The notes beneath the pieces were generated by a model that did no database searches, was not told the DNA's origin, and saw nothing but the letters and a program-made list of their open reading frames with translations. A stretch of 64,000 nt of DNA from Marinobacter fuscus. GTDB lineage: Bacteria > Pseudomonadota > Gammaproteobacteria > Pseudomonadales > Oleiphilaceae. How positions within the stretch are numbered: position 1 is the stretch's first letter; each line of letters opens with the position of its first letter. The translations under genes and the position numbers were made by a program. Of this stretch, positions 54,840 through 64,000 are shown piece after piece. The stretch covers positions 1-64,000 of the forward strand of contig NZ_PXNP01000103.1 of assembly GCF_003007675.1 (NCBI RefSeq), in the 5' to 3' direction.

Positions 54840-56876
54840 ATGACGCAAGCGAGTAAGCAAAAGCGCGATATTCTGGTTACCAGCGCCCTGCCCTATGCCA
54901 ACGGGCCGATTCACCTGGGGCATTTGCTGGAGTACATTCAGACCGACATCTGGGTGCGCTTCCAGAATATGCGTGGCCACAACTGCTATTACGTTTGCGC
55001 AGACGACGCCCACGGAACCGCCATTATGTTGCGGGCAGAGCGCGAGGGTATTACCCCCGAACAACTGATCGACCGCATCCGGCAGGAGCATCAGGAAGAC
55101 TTTGCGGACTTCCAAATCCGTTTTGACAACTACTATTCCACCCACTCGGAAGAAAACCAGTATTTCTCGGAGTATATCTACCGGCAACTGAAGGACAATG
55201 ATCACATTGCTACCCGCAAGATCACCCAGTTCTTCGATCCCGAGAAGGAAATGTTTCTGGCGGACCGGTTTATCAAAGGCACCTGTCCGAAATGCAAAAC
55301 CGAAGACCAGTACGGTGATAACTGCGAGGCCTGTGGCGCCACCTACACACCAGCCGAGCTGATCAATCCGCGTTCTGCAGTATCCGGTGCCACGCCGGTT
55401 GAGAAGGAGTCTGAGCACTACTTCTTCAAACTGCCGGAATTTCATGACTTCCTGAGCACCTGGACCCGCAGTGGTGCGCTGCAGCCGCAGGTGGCCAACA
55501 AACTGGCAGAGTGGCTGGATGCGGGCCTTCAGGAGTGGGATATCAGCCGCGACGCACCCTATTTCGGCTTCGAGATTCCGGATGCACCGGGCAAATATTT
55601 CTATGTCTGGCTGGATGCACCTATTGGTTACCTGGCCAGTTTCAAGAATCTGTGCAACCACGAAGGCATTGATTTCGAACACTACTGGAAGGTGGGTTCC
55701 GAAGCTGAGGTGTATCACTTTATCGGCAAGGACATCATCAACTTCCACGCTCTGTTCTGGCCTTCGATGCTGCACAGCGCCGGATTCCGCACGCCAACGG
55801 CGGTCTGGGCCCATGGTTTTGTAACGGTGAACGGCAAGAAAATGTCCAAATCCCGGGGCACGTTCATCATGGCCCGCACTTATCTGGATCATCTGAATCC
55901 GGAATACCTGCGTTACTATTTTGCCGCCAAGCTGACCGGCGGCGTGGATGATATGGATCTGAACCTGGAAGACTTCGCGGCCCGGGTGAACTCCGATCTG
56001 GTAGGTAAAGTGGTCAACATCGCCAGTCGCAGCGCCGGATTCATCACCAAACGCTTTGATGGCAAGCTGGGCAAGGTGACCGAGCAGGCCAAATTGCAGG
56101 AATTCATCGAGGCGGGTGAGCAGATCGCCGAATTCTACGAAACCCGCGAATTTGGCCGGGCCATGCGCCGGATTATGGAACTGGCCGATATTGCCAACCA
56201 GTACGTCAACGACGAGCAGCCTTGGGTGATTGCCAAGCAGGAAGGCCAGGGCGACAAGCTGCAGGCGATCTGCACCAACGCGATCAATATGTTCCGTCTG
56301 CTGATGACCTACCTGGCACCGGTACTGCCGAAAACTGCGGATGCGGCCCAGTCGTTCCTGAACTCCCGGCTGGACTGGAACAATCGCGCCGCGCTGCTGG
56401 AAAACCACGGTATCGACAAGTTCAAGCCGCTGATGAGCCGGGTTGAAATGCCCCAGATCGAAAAAATGCTGGAGGCCTCGAAGGAAGAGTTGCCGGCAGC
56501 TCAGGGCGACAGCAAACCGGAGGCCGCCAAAAATCTTGAACCCATTGCCGATGAAATCGAGTTTCCGGATTTTGCCAAGGTAGACCTGCGAGTGGTGAAG
56601 ATCGTTAAGGCAGAGCATGTGGAAGGCGCCGACAAGCTTCTTCGCCTGACTCTTGATGTGGGGCATGGCGAGCGCAATGTGTTTGCTGGTATCAAGTCCG
56701 CCTACAAACCGGAGGACTTGGAAGGCCGTATGACCGTTATGGTGGCCAACCTGAAGCCCCGGAAGATGAAGTTTGGTATGTCTGAAGGCATGGTGTTGGC
56801 GGCAGGCCCGGGTGGCAAGGACATTTTCATCCTGTCTCCCGACTCCGGCGCCACGCCCGGCATGCGTGTGATGTAA
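54840..56876 (+). CDS. metG: Methionine--tRNA ligase
   Basis: Charges initiator and elongator tRNA-Met. The 678-residue enzyme has [16 protein letters not shown], a zinc knuckle [18 protein letters not shown], the KMSKS motif in [10 protein letters not shown], an anticodon domain, and a C-terminal EMAP/Trbp111-type dimerisation domain ([27 protein letters not shown]). The antisense strand has an 818-codon open frame that is shadow. The rnf genes follow 22 bases later. Confidence 0.97.
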   Translation: MTQASKQKRDILVTSALPYANGPIHLGHLLEYIQTDIWVRFQNMRGHNCYYVCADDAHGTAIMLRAEREGITPEQLIDRIRQEHQEDFADFQIRFDNYYSTHSEENQYFSEYIYRQLKDNDHIATRKITQFFDPEKEMFLADRFIKGTCPKCKTEDQYGDNCEACGATYTPAELINPRSAVSGATPVEKESEHYFFKLPEFHDFLSTWTRSGALQPQVANKLAEWLDAGLQEWDISRDAPYFGFEIPDAPGKYFYVWLDAPIGYLASFKNLCNHEGIDFEHYWKVGSEAEVYHFIGKDIINFHALFWPSMLHSAGFRTPTAVWAHGFVTVNGKKMSKSRGTFIMARTYLDHLNPEYLRYYFAAKLTGGVDDMDLNLEDFAARVNSDLVGKVVNIASRSAGFITKRFDGKLGKVTEQAKLQEFIEAGEQIAEFYETREFGRAMRRIMELADIANQYVNDEQPWVIAKQEGQGDKLQAICTNAINMFRLLMTYLAPVLPKTADAAQSFLNSRLDWNNRAALLENHGIDKFKPLMSRVEMPQIEKMLEASKEELPAAQGDSKPEAAKNLEPIADEIEFPDFAKVDLRVVKIVKAEHVEGADKLLRLTLDVGHGERNVFAGIKSAYKPEDLEGRMTVMVANLKPRKMKFGMSEGMVLAAGPGGKDIFILSPDSGATPGMRVM

Positions 56877-56898
56877 ACGGTAGAGGCCAAGACATCCG

Positions 56899-57480
56899 AT
56901 GGCAGAGTATTTACTGATTCTGGTCAGCACCATTCTGGTGAACAACTTTGTGCTGGTGCAGTTCCTCGGGCTATGCCCGTTCATGGGGGTCTCCGGCAAG
57001 CTGGAAACCGCCATGGGCATGTCACTGGCCACCACCTTTGTGCTGACTCTGTCATCGGTGTGCAGTTATCTGGCTTACACCTACCTGCTGGCACCACTGG
57101 ATCTGGCTTATCTGAAAACCATCACATTCATTCTGGTGATTGCGGTGGTGGTGCAGTTCACAGAAATGGTGGTGCGCAAGACCAGCCCTCTGTTGTATCG
57201 GGTGCTGGGGATTTTCCTGCCGCTGATTACCACCAACTGCGCGGTTCTCGGCGTGGCCCTTCTCAACCTGAACAAGAACAACAACTTTGTGGAATCGGTA
57301 CTCTACGGCTTTGGCGCTGCCGCCGGTTTTTCGCTGGTGCTGGTGCTGTTTGCGGCCATGCGCGAGCGCATTGCCGTATCGGATGTGCCGGTCGCCTTCC
57401 GGGGGGCTGCCATCGGTATGGTCACTGCGGGGCTGATGTCGCTGGCCTTCCTGGGCTTTACCGGCCTGGTAGCGGTCTGA
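56899..57480 (+). CDS. rnfA: Electron transport complex subunit RnfA (RsxA)
   Basis: Membrane subunit of the Rnf complex, which couples ferredoxin and NAD(H) redox to ion pumping or reduces SoxR. The 193-residue protein has six hydrophobic helices and [19 protein letters not shown], with the conserved Cys in the helix, and [11 protein letters not shown]. First of rnfABCDGE. Confidence 0.96.
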   Translation: MAEYLLILVSTILVNNFVLVQFLGLCPFMGVSGKLETAMGMSLATTFVLTLSSVCSYLAYTYLLAPLDLAYLKTITFILVIAVVVQFTEMVVRKTSPLLYRVLGIFLPLITTNCAVLGVALLNLNKNNNFVESVLYGFGAAAGFSLVLVLFAAMRERIAVSDVPVAFRGAAIGMVTAGLMSLAFLGFTGLVAV

Positions 57481-57496
57481 CGGAGCAGTTGTTGTT

Positions 57497-58075
57497 ATGT
57501 GGATGAGTTTCCTGATTGCCGTTGTGGTTCTGCTGGCCCTGGCACTGGTGTTTGGCGGGCTGCTGGGTTTCGCTTCTGAACGATTCAAAGTCGAAGGCAA
57601 CCCTCTGGTCGACCAGATCGATTCCCTTCTGCCACAAACCCAGTGTGGCCAGTGCGGCTTTCCCGGCTGCAGGCCTTACGCAGAAGCCATCGCCAACGGC
57701 GAAGCTATCAACAAATGCCCGCCCGGTGGCGACGGCACCATCAAATCTCTGGCCGATCTACTGGACGTTGAACCCCAGCCGCTGGACTCCGAGCACGGCG
57801 TTGAACAGGCCAAACGGGTGGCGGTGATTCGCGAAGATGAATGCATCGGCTGTACCAAGTGCATCCAGGCCTGCCCGGTTGATGCCATTCTCGGTGCGGC
57901 CAAGCACATGCACACCGTCATCGAAAGTGAATGCACCGGCTGCGATCTCTGCGTGGAACCCTGCCCGGTTGACTGCATCGACATGATTACCCTGAAACCC
58001 GACATCCGCACCTGGACCTGGACGCCTCCGGAACCCCGGATTATTGCCACCGATCGCAAGGAGGCCAGCGCCTGA
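57497..58075 (+). CDS. rnfB: Electron transport complex subunit RnfB
   Basis: Ferredoxin-like subunit receiving electrons. The 192-residue protein has an N-terminal membrane anchor, a four-Cys cluster motif [16 protein letters not shown] near residue 50, and two [4Fe-4S] motifs [12 protein letters not shown] and [12 protein letters not shown]. The stop overlaps the rnfC start by one base. Confidence 0.96.
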   Translation: MWMSFLIAVVVLLALALVFGGLLGFASERFKVEGNPLVDQIDSLLPQTQCGQCGFPGCRPYAEAIANGEAINKCPPGGDGTIKSLADLLDVEPQPLDSEHGVEQAKRVAVIREDECIGCTKCIQACPVDAILGAAKHMHTVIESECTGCDLCVEPCPVDCIDMITLKPDIRTWTWTPPEPRIIATDRKEASA

Positions 58076-59895
58076 TGACTCAGCTATGGGACTTTGCGGG
58101 GGGCATTCACCCGTCGGAAAACAAACATCAGTCCACCGACCGCCCGGTGCGTAAGGCCGCGCTCCCGGATTTGTTGATCTTGCCTCTACAGCAGCACATT
58201 GGCGAGCCAGCCGAGGTGGCTGTCACCATCGGTGACCGGGTTCTGAAAGGCCAGGTGATTGCCGACGTCAGTAACGGCATGGGCGTCCCCGTACACGCAC
58301 CTACCTCCGGGGTGATTACCGGTATCGAGCAACGTTCGGTGCCGCACCCGTCGGGCATGGCAGACTGGTGCATCCTGTTGCAGCCCGATGGCGAAGAACA
58401 GTGGTGCTCGCTGGATCCGGTCAGCGATTACAAGAAGCTGGATCGCAACCAGGTACTGGAGCGCATCCGCCAGGCAGGCATTGCCGGTATGGGTGGCGCT
58501 GGCTTTCCCACCGACATCAAGCTTCGCCCACCCAAAGACCGCAAAGTCGACACACTGATTGTGAACGGCGCCGAGTGCGAGCCCTACATCACCGCCGATG
58601 ACATGACCATGCGCGAGCAGGCGGTGGCGGTGATTTCCGGCCTGCAGGTGATGGCCTGGATTTTGCGGCCGTCCCGCTGTGTGGTCGGCATCGAAGACAA
58701 TAAGCCCGAAGCCATCGCCGCCATGCGCGAGGCAGTTCAGGGAACCCAGATCGAGATCGCCGTTATCCCCACCAAGTACCCGTCCGGTGGTGAAAAACAG
58801 CTGATCCAGATTCTGACTGGCCTGGAAGTGCCCAGCGGTGGCATTCCGGCGGATATCGGGGTGATGTGCCAGAACATCGGCACCGCCGTGGCGGTTGGCC
58901 AGGCCATCTTCGAAGGCAAGCCGCTGATCTCACGTATGGTCACCATTACCGGCGATGCAGTGAGTGAACCCGGTAACTTTGAAACCCTTATCGGCACGCC
59001 GGTCAGCCAGTTGCTGGAACAGGCAGGGCTACGAGAAGACAAGCTGGATCGCCTGATTCTCGGCGGCCCGATGATGGGCTACACCCTGACCACCGACGCC
59101 GTGCCGGTGGTGAAAACCTCCAACTGCGTGATTGCCGTCGCCCACGGCGAGCTGCCGGAACCGCCGCCAGAGCAGGCCTGCATTCGCTGCGGACAATGCG
59201 CCCTGGCCTGCCCGATGGAACTGCTGCCGCAACAGCTGTTCTGGTATTCCAAAGCCGCGGAGTTTGAGAAGGCGGAACACCTGAATCTGTTCGACTGCAT
59301 TGAGTGTGGCGCCTGTTCCTATGTCTGCCCCAGCTCGATTCCGCTGGTGCAGTATTACCGCTTTGCCAAGGGTGAGATTCGCACTCAGCGAGCCGAGCAA
59401 CTCAAGGCAGACCGGGCCCGGGAGCGCTTTGAAGCCCGTCAGGCGCGGCTGGAGCGGGAACAGCAGGAGAAAGAAGAACGTCGCAAACAGCGGGCCCAGG
59501 CCGCAGCCGAGGCCCAGGCGAAGAAACAGGCGGAAGCCGAGCAGGCCGCCGCCCAGGGCGAAGCCACCGACGATCGCGCCGCCAAGGCCGCTCTGGTGCA
59601 GCAGGCACTGGAGCGCAAGAAAGCCAAAGCGGCCGCCCAGGCTAAAGAGCAACCGGCGGCACCGCCCGTGGAAGAAATGCCGGACATCGAAGCGCTGGAG
59701 AAGCAGCTCACTCAGGCCGAAGCCAAACTTGACACCATGCAAGGCATGCTTGAGGAAGCCAGAACCCAGCAAGCGGATAACGTGGACAAGCTGGAGCGGG
59801 CTGTGGCCAAAAATCACGATCGGGTAAATCGGGCCAGGCAGGCGCTGGAGGATGCCCGCAAGCAGGTGGCGGAAGCGCCCGCCTCGTCTCAATAA
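58075..59895 (+). CDS. rnfC: Electron transport complex subunit RnfC
   Basis: NADH-binding, Fe-S and FMN-linked subunit. The 606-residue protein has an N-terminal domain, [14 protein letters not shown], a nucleotide-binding region with [13 protein letters not shown], two clusters [12 protein letters not shown] and [12 protein letters not shown], and then a long Ala/Glu/Gln/Arg-rich C-terminal tail (about 440-606) that should form coiled coil. Such tails vary widely in length between species. Part of rnfABCDGE. Confidence 0.96.
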   Translation: MTQLWDFAGGIHPSENKHQSTDRPVRKAALPDLLILPLQQHIGEPAEVAVTIGDRVLKGQVIADVSNGMGVPVHAPTSGVITGIEQRSVPHPSGMADWCILLQPDGEEQWCSLDPVSDYKKLDRNQVLERIRQAGIAGMGGAGFPTDIKLRPPKDRKVDTLIVNGAECEPYITADDMTMREQAVAVISGLQVMAWILRPSRCVVGIEDNKPEAIAAMREAVQGTQIEIAVIPTKYPSGGEKQLIQILTGLEVPSGGIPADIGVMCQNIGTAVAVGQAIFEGKPLISRMVTITGDAVSEPGNFETLIGTPVSQLLEQAGLREDKLDRLILGGPMMGYTLTTDAVPVVKTSNCVIAVAHGELPEPPPEQACIRCGQCALACPMELLPQQLFWYSKAAEFEKAEHLNLFDCIECGACSYVCPSSIPLVQYYRFAKGEIRTQRAEQLKADRARERFEARQARLEREQQEKEERRKQRAQAAAEAQAKKQAEAEQAAAQGEATDDRAAKAALVQQALERKKAKAAAQAKEQPAAPPVEEMPDIEALEKQLTQAEAKLDTMQGMLEEARTQQADNVDKLERAVAKNHDRVNRARQALEDARKQVAEAPASSQ

Positions 59896-59915
59896 TTCAT
59901 TCAGGCTGGATATTC

Positions 59916-60968
59916 ATGGCTCTTGCTCAACAGTCCTCACCCCATGCCCACAGCGCACGCCCCACCTCCCGGGTTATGCTGTGGGTGATTCTGGCTGCCC
60001 TGCCCGGCTTGCTGGCTCAGACTCTGGTCTTCGGTTGGGGCAACCTGATTAACGTAGTCTGGTGCATGGCCCTGGCCCTGGCCTCGGAAGCTCTGTTTCT
60101 CAAGCTTCGGCACAAGCCGGTCGGTTTTTTCCTGCGTGACAACACAGCCGCAGTGACTGGCCTGTTGCTTGGCCTGGCGCTGCCGCAGTTCACCCCCTGG
60201 TGGGTGTCGGGGATTGCCGTTATTGCCGCCATTATCGTCGCCAAGCAACTTTACGGCGGGCTGGGCTCCAATCCCTTCAACCCGGCCATGGTGGGCTATG
60301 CGCTGGTACTCATCTCCTTCCCGGTGGCCATGACCACCAACTGGGCCGAAGCCAGTACCCTTTGGAGCGGAGCTCCCGGGCTGGGCGAAACCCTGGCCAA
60401 GATATTCTCCGGCACCCAGGTGGCAGTCGATGGCTGGACCATGGCCACACCGCTGGATGAATACAAACACAAGATCGCAACCCATACGGCCGAAGAGGTG
60501 CTGGTGCACCCGACATTTGGCGGATTCGTCGCCCGGGGTTGGGAGTGGGTTAACATCGCCTTTCTGGCAGGCGGCCTGTTGCTGGTACTTATGAAGATCA
60601 TTACCTGGCACATTCCGGTCGCCTTCCTGGCCGGGATTGTCGCCATGAGCTTGCTGTTCGGCACCAACGCCGACCAGTACGCGCCGCTGCAACTGCACCT
60701 GCTGGCCGGGGGCACCATGCTGGGCGCCTTTTTTATTGCCACCGACCCGGTCTCTGCGGCAACCAGCCACCAGGGCAAACTGATCTACGGCGCTGGCATT
60801 GGCATTCTGGTGTATCTTATCCGCACCTGGGGCAATTACCCCGATGCGGTCGCGTTTGCGGTATTGCTGATGAACTTCGCCGTGCCCTTCATCGATCACT
60901 ACACCCCGCCACGGACTTACGGGCACCACAAAGCCCGCCGGGGTGTGCCGGGCAGGAGTGGGGGCTGA
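59916..60968 (+). CDS. rnfD: Electron transport complex subunit RnfD
   Basis: Membrane subunit carrying covalent FMN. The 350-residue protein has about ten helices, [22 protein letters not shown], and the flavinylation-site region [23 protein letters not shown] near residues 270-290, where a Thr carries FMN in the family. The start has AGGCTGG upstream. Confidence 0.95.
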   Translation: MALAQQSSPHAHSARPTSRVMLWVILAALPGLLAQTLVFGWGNLINVVWCMALALASEALFLKLRHKPVGFFLRDNTAAVTGLLLGLALPQFTPWWVSGIAVIAAIIVAKQLYGGLGSNPFNPAMVGYALVLISFPVAMTTNWAEASTLWSGAPGLGETLAKIFSGTQVAVDGWTMATPLDEYKHKIATHTAEEVLVHPTFGGFVARGWEWVNIAFLAGGLLLVLMKIITWHIPVAFLAGIVAMSLLFGTNADQYAPLQLHLLAGGTMLGAFFIATDPVSAATSHQGKLIYGAGIGILVYLIRTWGNYPDAVAFAVLLMNFAVPFIDHYTPPRTYGHHKARRGVPGRSGG

Positions 60969-60971
60969 TCC

Positions 60972-61679
60972 ATGAGCGCACTGTCTTCATCCATTCGCCG
61001 CAGCGCCATCGGCCTTGGCTTGTTCGCCATCATCACCGGCGGCACCATAGCGTTGACCCAGGGTCTCACTGAGGATCGGATTCAACAGCAAGCCGCCCGC
61101 GCCGAAGCCAGGGCCCTGTTCGAGATCATTCCCGAAAGCCAGCACAACAATGACATGCTGAACGACGTGGTTACGCTGCCCCCTAGCGACAGACTCCCGG
61201 GTAGCGAGCCAATGAAGGCCTGGGTTGCCCGCCAGGATAACCGCATTGTAGGCATGATATTACCGACGGTTGCACCAGACGGTTACTCTGGCAACATACA
61301 TCTGCTGGTGGGCCTGGATCTTCAGGGCGAAGTGCTTGGCGTGCGGGTAACCAGCCACAAGGAAACACCCGGCCTGGGGGATCGCATCGAAACCCGGAAA
61401 TCCGACTGGGTCTACAGTTTCGACGGAAAATCTCTGGGCAATCCGGACACGAAAGCCTGGAATGTAAAAAAGAACGGCGGTGTCTTTGACCAGTTTACCG
61501 GTGCCACTATTACCCCGAGGGCTGTGGTAAAGGCCGTTCGCAAAACCCTGACCTATTTCCGCCAGAACCGGGACGTCATCCGTGAGCGGCTGAACGCACC
61601 ATCAGGCCCCGGCCAGCAACGGCTGAACCCCGAAGCAATTGCCGCGGGCACGGCAAAAGAGGAGCAGACCGGAACATGA
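60972..61679 (+). CDS. rnfG: Electron transport complex subunit RnfG
   Basis: Periplasmic-facing subunit with covalent FMN. The 235-residue protein has one N-terminal membrane helix ([19 protein letters not shown]), [18 protein letters not shown], and [18 protein letters not shown], whose TGAT is the flavinylation motif. It overlaps rnfE by four bases. Confidence 0.95.
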   Translation: MSALSSSIRRSAIGLGLFAIITGGTIALTQGLTEDRIQQQAARAEARALFEIIPESQHNNDMLNDVVTLPPSDRLPGSEPMKAWVARQDNRIVGMILPTVAPDGYSGNIHLLVGLDLQGEVLGVRVTSHKETPGLGDRIETRKSDWVYSFDGKSLGNPDTKAWNVKKNGGVFDQFTGATITPRAVVKAVRKTLTYFRQNRDVIRERLNAPSGPGQQRLNPEAIAAGTAKEEQTGT

Positions 61680-62392
61680 GCAGCAAAACCTCCGCCGAGA
61701 TCATCAAGGATGGGCTCTGGCACAACAACCCGGCGCTGGTACAGGTACTCGGGCTCTGCCCTCTGCTGGCGGTCACCAGCACCGTGGTCAATGCTATTGG
61801 CCTGGGGCTGGCGACGCTGCTGGTTTTGATGGGCTCGAACCTGTCGGTGTCGCTGATCCGAAATTTTGTTGGTGAGTCGGTTCGGCTACCGGCGTTCGTG
61901 ATGATCATTGCCTCTTTTGTGACCTGCGCCGAGTTGCTGATGCAGGCCTTCACCTACGAGCTTTATCAGATTCTGGGTATTTTCATTCCGCTGATTGTCA
62001 CCAACTGCGCCATTCTGGGTCGTGCAGACGCTTTTGCCTCCAAAAACCCGCCTCTTCCGGCCGTACTGGATGGCGCGATGATGGGGTTGGGCTTTCTGGC
62101 GGTTCTGGTCACTCTGGGCGGCATGCGTGAGCTGATTGGCCAGGGCACCCTGTTTGCTGATATGCACCTGCTGCTGGGGCCCGTGGCGGCCGACTGGACC
62201 CTTCGCCCGTTTGAGCATTACCCGGACATGCTGTTTATGGTGCTGCCACCGGGTGCGTTTGTCGGCCTCGGGCTTCTGATTGCCCTGAAAAACGGCATCG
62301 ACAACCACCTGAAGGAACAGCGCAAAGCCCAGGAGCCGGTACAAGCACCTGCTGGCAGCAAGCGGGTTCGGGTCACCGGTACTATCTCATGA
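61676..62392 (+). CDS. rnfE: Electron transport complex subunit RnfE (RsxE)
   Basis: Membrane subunit homologous to RnfA. The 238-residue protein has six helices and the [14 protein letters not shown] and [20 protein letters not shown] segments matching the inverted Cys helices. Last rnf gene, followed by nth in the usual order. Confidence 0.96.
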   Translation: MSSKTSAEIIKDGLWHNNPALVQVLGLCPLLAVTSTVVNAIGLGLATLLVLMGSNLSVSLIRNFVGESVRLPAFVMIIASFVTCAELLMQAFTYELYQILGIFIPLIVTNCAILGRADAFASKNPPLPAVLDGAMMGLGFLAVLVTLGGMRELIGQGTLFADMHLLLGPVAADWTLRPFEHYPDMLFMVLPPGAFVGLGLLIALKNGIDNHLKEQRKAQEPVQAPAGSKRVRVTGTIS

Positions 62393-62408
62393 TGGCCAAA
62401 AACTTCTC

Positions 62409-63047
62409 ATGAACAAAGAAAAGCGCACGGAAATATTTTCGAGGTTACGGGCTGCAAATCCCAACCCGACCACAGAGCTCAACTACAGTACGCCCTTCGA
62501 ATTGCTGATTGCGGTCATACTCTCGGCCCAGGCAACGGATGTCGGAGTCAACAAGGCCACAGACAGACTCTACCCTGTGGCCAACACCCCGGAAACCATT
62601 CTGGCGCTGGGTGTTGATGGGCTGAAGGAATACATCAAAACCATCGGCCTGTTTAACAGCAAGGCTGAAAACGTCATCAAAACCTGCCGCATACTGATCG
62701 AGAAGCACGGTAGTGAAGTGCCTGACACCCGGGAGGAACTTGAAGCGCTACCCGGTGTCGGGCGTAAAACTGCAAACGTGGTTCTGAATACCGCTTTTGG
62801 CCAGCCTGCCATGGCGGTTGATACCCATATTTTCCGGGTATCAAACCGAACCGGTATCGCGCCCGGGAAGAACGTTCTTGAAGTCGAAAAGCGCCTGGTG
62901 CGCCTGGTGCCCAAAGAGTTCCTGCTGGATGCCCACCACTGGCTGATTCTGCATGGCCGGTACACCTGTACCGCACGCAAACCACGCTGTGGTGCCTGCA
63001 TGATCGAAGATCTTTGCGAATTCAAACAAAAGCGGGACTACCAGTAA
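62409..63047 (+). CDS. nth: Endonuclease III
   Basis: DNA glycosylase/AP lyase for oxidised pyrimidines. The 212-residue protein has the helix-hairpin-helix LEALPGVGRKTANVV with the catalytic lysine, the catalytic aspartate in AVDTHIFRVSNRTG, and a C-terminal [4Fe-4S] cluster with C-x6-C-x2-C-x5-C (CTARKPRCGACMIEDLC). Full length; end of the rnf operon, with a terminator after it. Confidence 0.97.
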   Translation: MNKEKRTEIFSRLRAANPNPTTELNYSTPFELLIAVILSAQATDVGVNKATDRLYPVANTPETILALGVDGLKEYIKTIGLFNSKAENVIKTCRILIEKHGSEVPDTREELEALPGVGRKTANVVLNTAFGQPAMAVDTHIFRVSNRTGIAPGKNVLEVEKRLVRLVPKEFLLDAHHWLILHGRYTCTARKPRCGACMIEDLCEFKQKRDYQ

Positions 63048-63061
63048 GTCGGCGCCAAACG

Positions 63062-63088
63062 AAAAAACCGGCAAATGCCGGTTTTTTT
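63062..63088. terminator. Bidirectional terminator between nth and the CHI-like gene
   Basis: AAAAAACCGGCA (63062-63073) and TGCCGGTTTTTTT (63076-63088) form a perfect stem with a tiny loop; both strands have T runs. It serves the convergent genes on each side. Confidence 0.9.
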
Positions 63089-63102
63089 GGAGGTTCAGCG
63101 CA

Positions 63103-63678
63103 TCAACGCTGGCCCAGCATGCTTTCTTTCAGATCTTCCTGCGCCGGTTTATCCGATAGCCAGATACCGAACAAGGCTTTTTTGAACGTCAGATCGCCCA
63201 CGGTATCCTTTTCCACGCCATTCTTGAGTACCCGAACCCCCTCTCCCGGAAGGTAGACAAGGTCAAATACATCGCCTTCCTTAATCTCTTCCTTGAACAC
63301 AGACATGAATTGGTCAACATCCGACTGGATACCGGACAGATCGCCACCTGTCGAGGCCCGGAAGCCATCCATGGTCGCATCGGTCATGCGTTCACTGGTG
63401 ATCATGCCAGAGGTAATGTGCAGGGTGATGACCTGGGGCTCGTCTGCGTTGATCACGGCCTCGCCGTTCGAGACTTTCTTAGGCACATAAAGCCCGCCCA
63501 CATACAGGTCCATAAAAAACTTGGAACGGGTGCCGGCGCCGTTCAGAGCAAGTTCCTGCCCCATCGCCGAATAAGTCTCAGGAACATCAACATTCCCGAC
63601 GGTCAGGGCCGATGCTGGCGCTGCGAGTACGCCTGCCAGTAAAAACGAGGTGAATCCTGCAGTAAGAGCCTTCTTCAT
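63103..63678 (-). CDS. Secreted chalcone isomerase-like domain protein
   Basis: A 191-residue precursor with a signal peptide (ALTAGFTSFLLAGVLAAPASA). The mature protein fits the bacterial chalcone-isomerase-like fold: VDVPETYS, LNGAGTRSKFFMDLYVGGLYVPK, a helix-rich middle, and FKKALFGIWLSDKPAQEDLKESML. Bacterial members are not thought to make flavonoids; their role is unknown. The neighbour downstream on the other side is rpoS. Confidence 0.85.
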   Translation of the reverse strand: MKKALTAGFTSFLLAGVLAAPASALTVGNVDVPETYSAMGQELALNGAGTRSKFFMDLYVGGLYVPKKVSNGEAVINADEPQVITLHITSGMITSERMTDATMDGFRASTGGDLSGIQSDVDQFMSVFKEEIKEGDVFDLVYLPGEGVRVLKNGVEKDTVGDLTFKKALFGIWLSDKPAQEDLKESMLGQR

Positions 63679-63816
63679 GTGTCTTTCCTTTCAATCATTA
63701 TTATGGGATTTCATTCGTCACCGGCACCACACCCTAAGCCAACCGGTGCCCCATTTTAACAATGATAGTCTGTCGCTGATCGCCGCCTGGTTCTCATTTG
63801 CGGGGAGGGTAAAACG

Positions 63817-63852
63817 AAAAAAGCCAACCCCGTCACCGGGGCTGACTTTTTT
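63817..63852 (-). terminator. rpoS terminator
   Basis: On the minus strand AAAAAAGTCAGCCCCG pairs with CGGGGTTGGCTTTTTT with two G-U pairs, giving a long stem and a T6 run 37 bases after the rpoS stop. On the plus strand two mismatches replace the G-U pairs, so it should act mainly on rpoS. Confidence 0.85.
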
Positions 63853-63888
63853 CAATTCCAAACGCCCTGCCGGGCCTGAGCCTCTGTC

Positions 63889-64000
63889 TCAGCGGAACAG
63901 CAGACTGCTGGATAAACCCTCTTTCTCAAGAATTTCCCGCAGACGACGCAAAGCCTCCACCTGAATCTGGCGCACGCGCTCTCTGGTGAGCCCGATCTCC
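63889..64000 (-). CDS. rpoS: RNA polymerase sigma factor RpoS, C-terminal end (partial)
   Basis: The last 37 codons: [20 protein letters not shown] in sigma region 4.2, ending LSSSLLFR. The RERVRQIQ helix-turn-helix and the short C-terminal extension match RpoS rather than RpoD or RpoH. The rest of the gene lies beyond the window edge. Confidence 0.88.
   Translation of the reverse strand, partial: EIGLTRERVRQIQVEALRRLREILEKEGLSSSLLFR

Noticed and set aside
54579..57035. 818-codon open frame antisense to metG
   Set aside because: Same reason: shadow of a long GC-rich gene, no domains, spans two real genes.

Overview
The window reads as chromosomal DNA of a free-living, GC-rich marine gammaproteobacterium. 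Marinobacter or a close relative is my best guess, inferred from gene content and order (alaS-lysC-csrA-tRNA-Ser-tRNA-Arg, lptG/lptF divergent from pepA-holC-valS, rnfABCDGE-nth, rpoS), not from a database search. Almost all of it is densely packed housekeeping and energy-metabolism genes. The accessory-looking parts are the first 7 kb, the tRNA/repeat block near 22.1-22.7 kb, and two intergenic hairpin repeats near 32.45 and 53.45 kb.

Layout. 1-350: left edge of an integron (attI, one 225-bp cassette with its attC, start of a second cassette), reading leftward. 354-1340: integron integrase intI. 1337-1672: phhB. 1797-7033: imuA-imuB-dnaE2, the SOS mutagenesis operon. intI and imuA each have an almost perfect LexA box; the two boxes differ at one base of 20. 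7027-11275: iron-uptake block (esterase and TonB-dependent receptor, divergent from an AraC/PchR-type regulator, Fur-like box between). 11334-14759: oadGAB sodium-pumping oxaloacetate decarboxylase. 14987-17002: dbpA and a DUF2058 gene. 16992-21988: a ttrBCA-like molybdenum reductase operon with a well-placed FNR-type site. 22116-22716: duplicated terminator plus a tRNA-Arg remnant, then two tRNA-Arg(ACG) and one tRNA-Ser(GCT). 22843-27185: csrA, lysC, alaS. 27345-32282: RDD protein, lptG-lptF, pepA-holC. 32715-37037: valS, panE-like reductase, cobalamin adenosyltransferase. 37075-43157: chemoreceptor, ampE-ampD, DUF1631 protein. 43367-49909: nadC, yqcC, parA, hda, CDP-alcohol phosphatidyltransferase, DUF2066 protein, purM-purN. 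49984-54658: DUF3108 protein, avtA, DUF416 protein, dcd, mrp. 54840-63047: metG, rnfABCDGE, nth. 63103-64000: chalcone-isomerase-like secreted protein and the 3' end of rpoS.

How the parts work together. The clearest functional unit is at the left end: a LexA-controlled cassette recombinase beside a LexA-controlled error-prone polymerase operon, so DNA damage would be expected to raise cassette shuffling and point mutation together from adjacent genes. The rest supports iron uptake, sodium/redox energetics (oad, rnf), facultative anaerobic respiration (ttr-like), cell-wall recycling (ampDE) and core translation, replication and purine synthesis. The most puzzling structure is a pair of 100-108 bp hairpins that share a 68-bp core (65/68 identical) but have unrelated outer arms that still pair with themselves.
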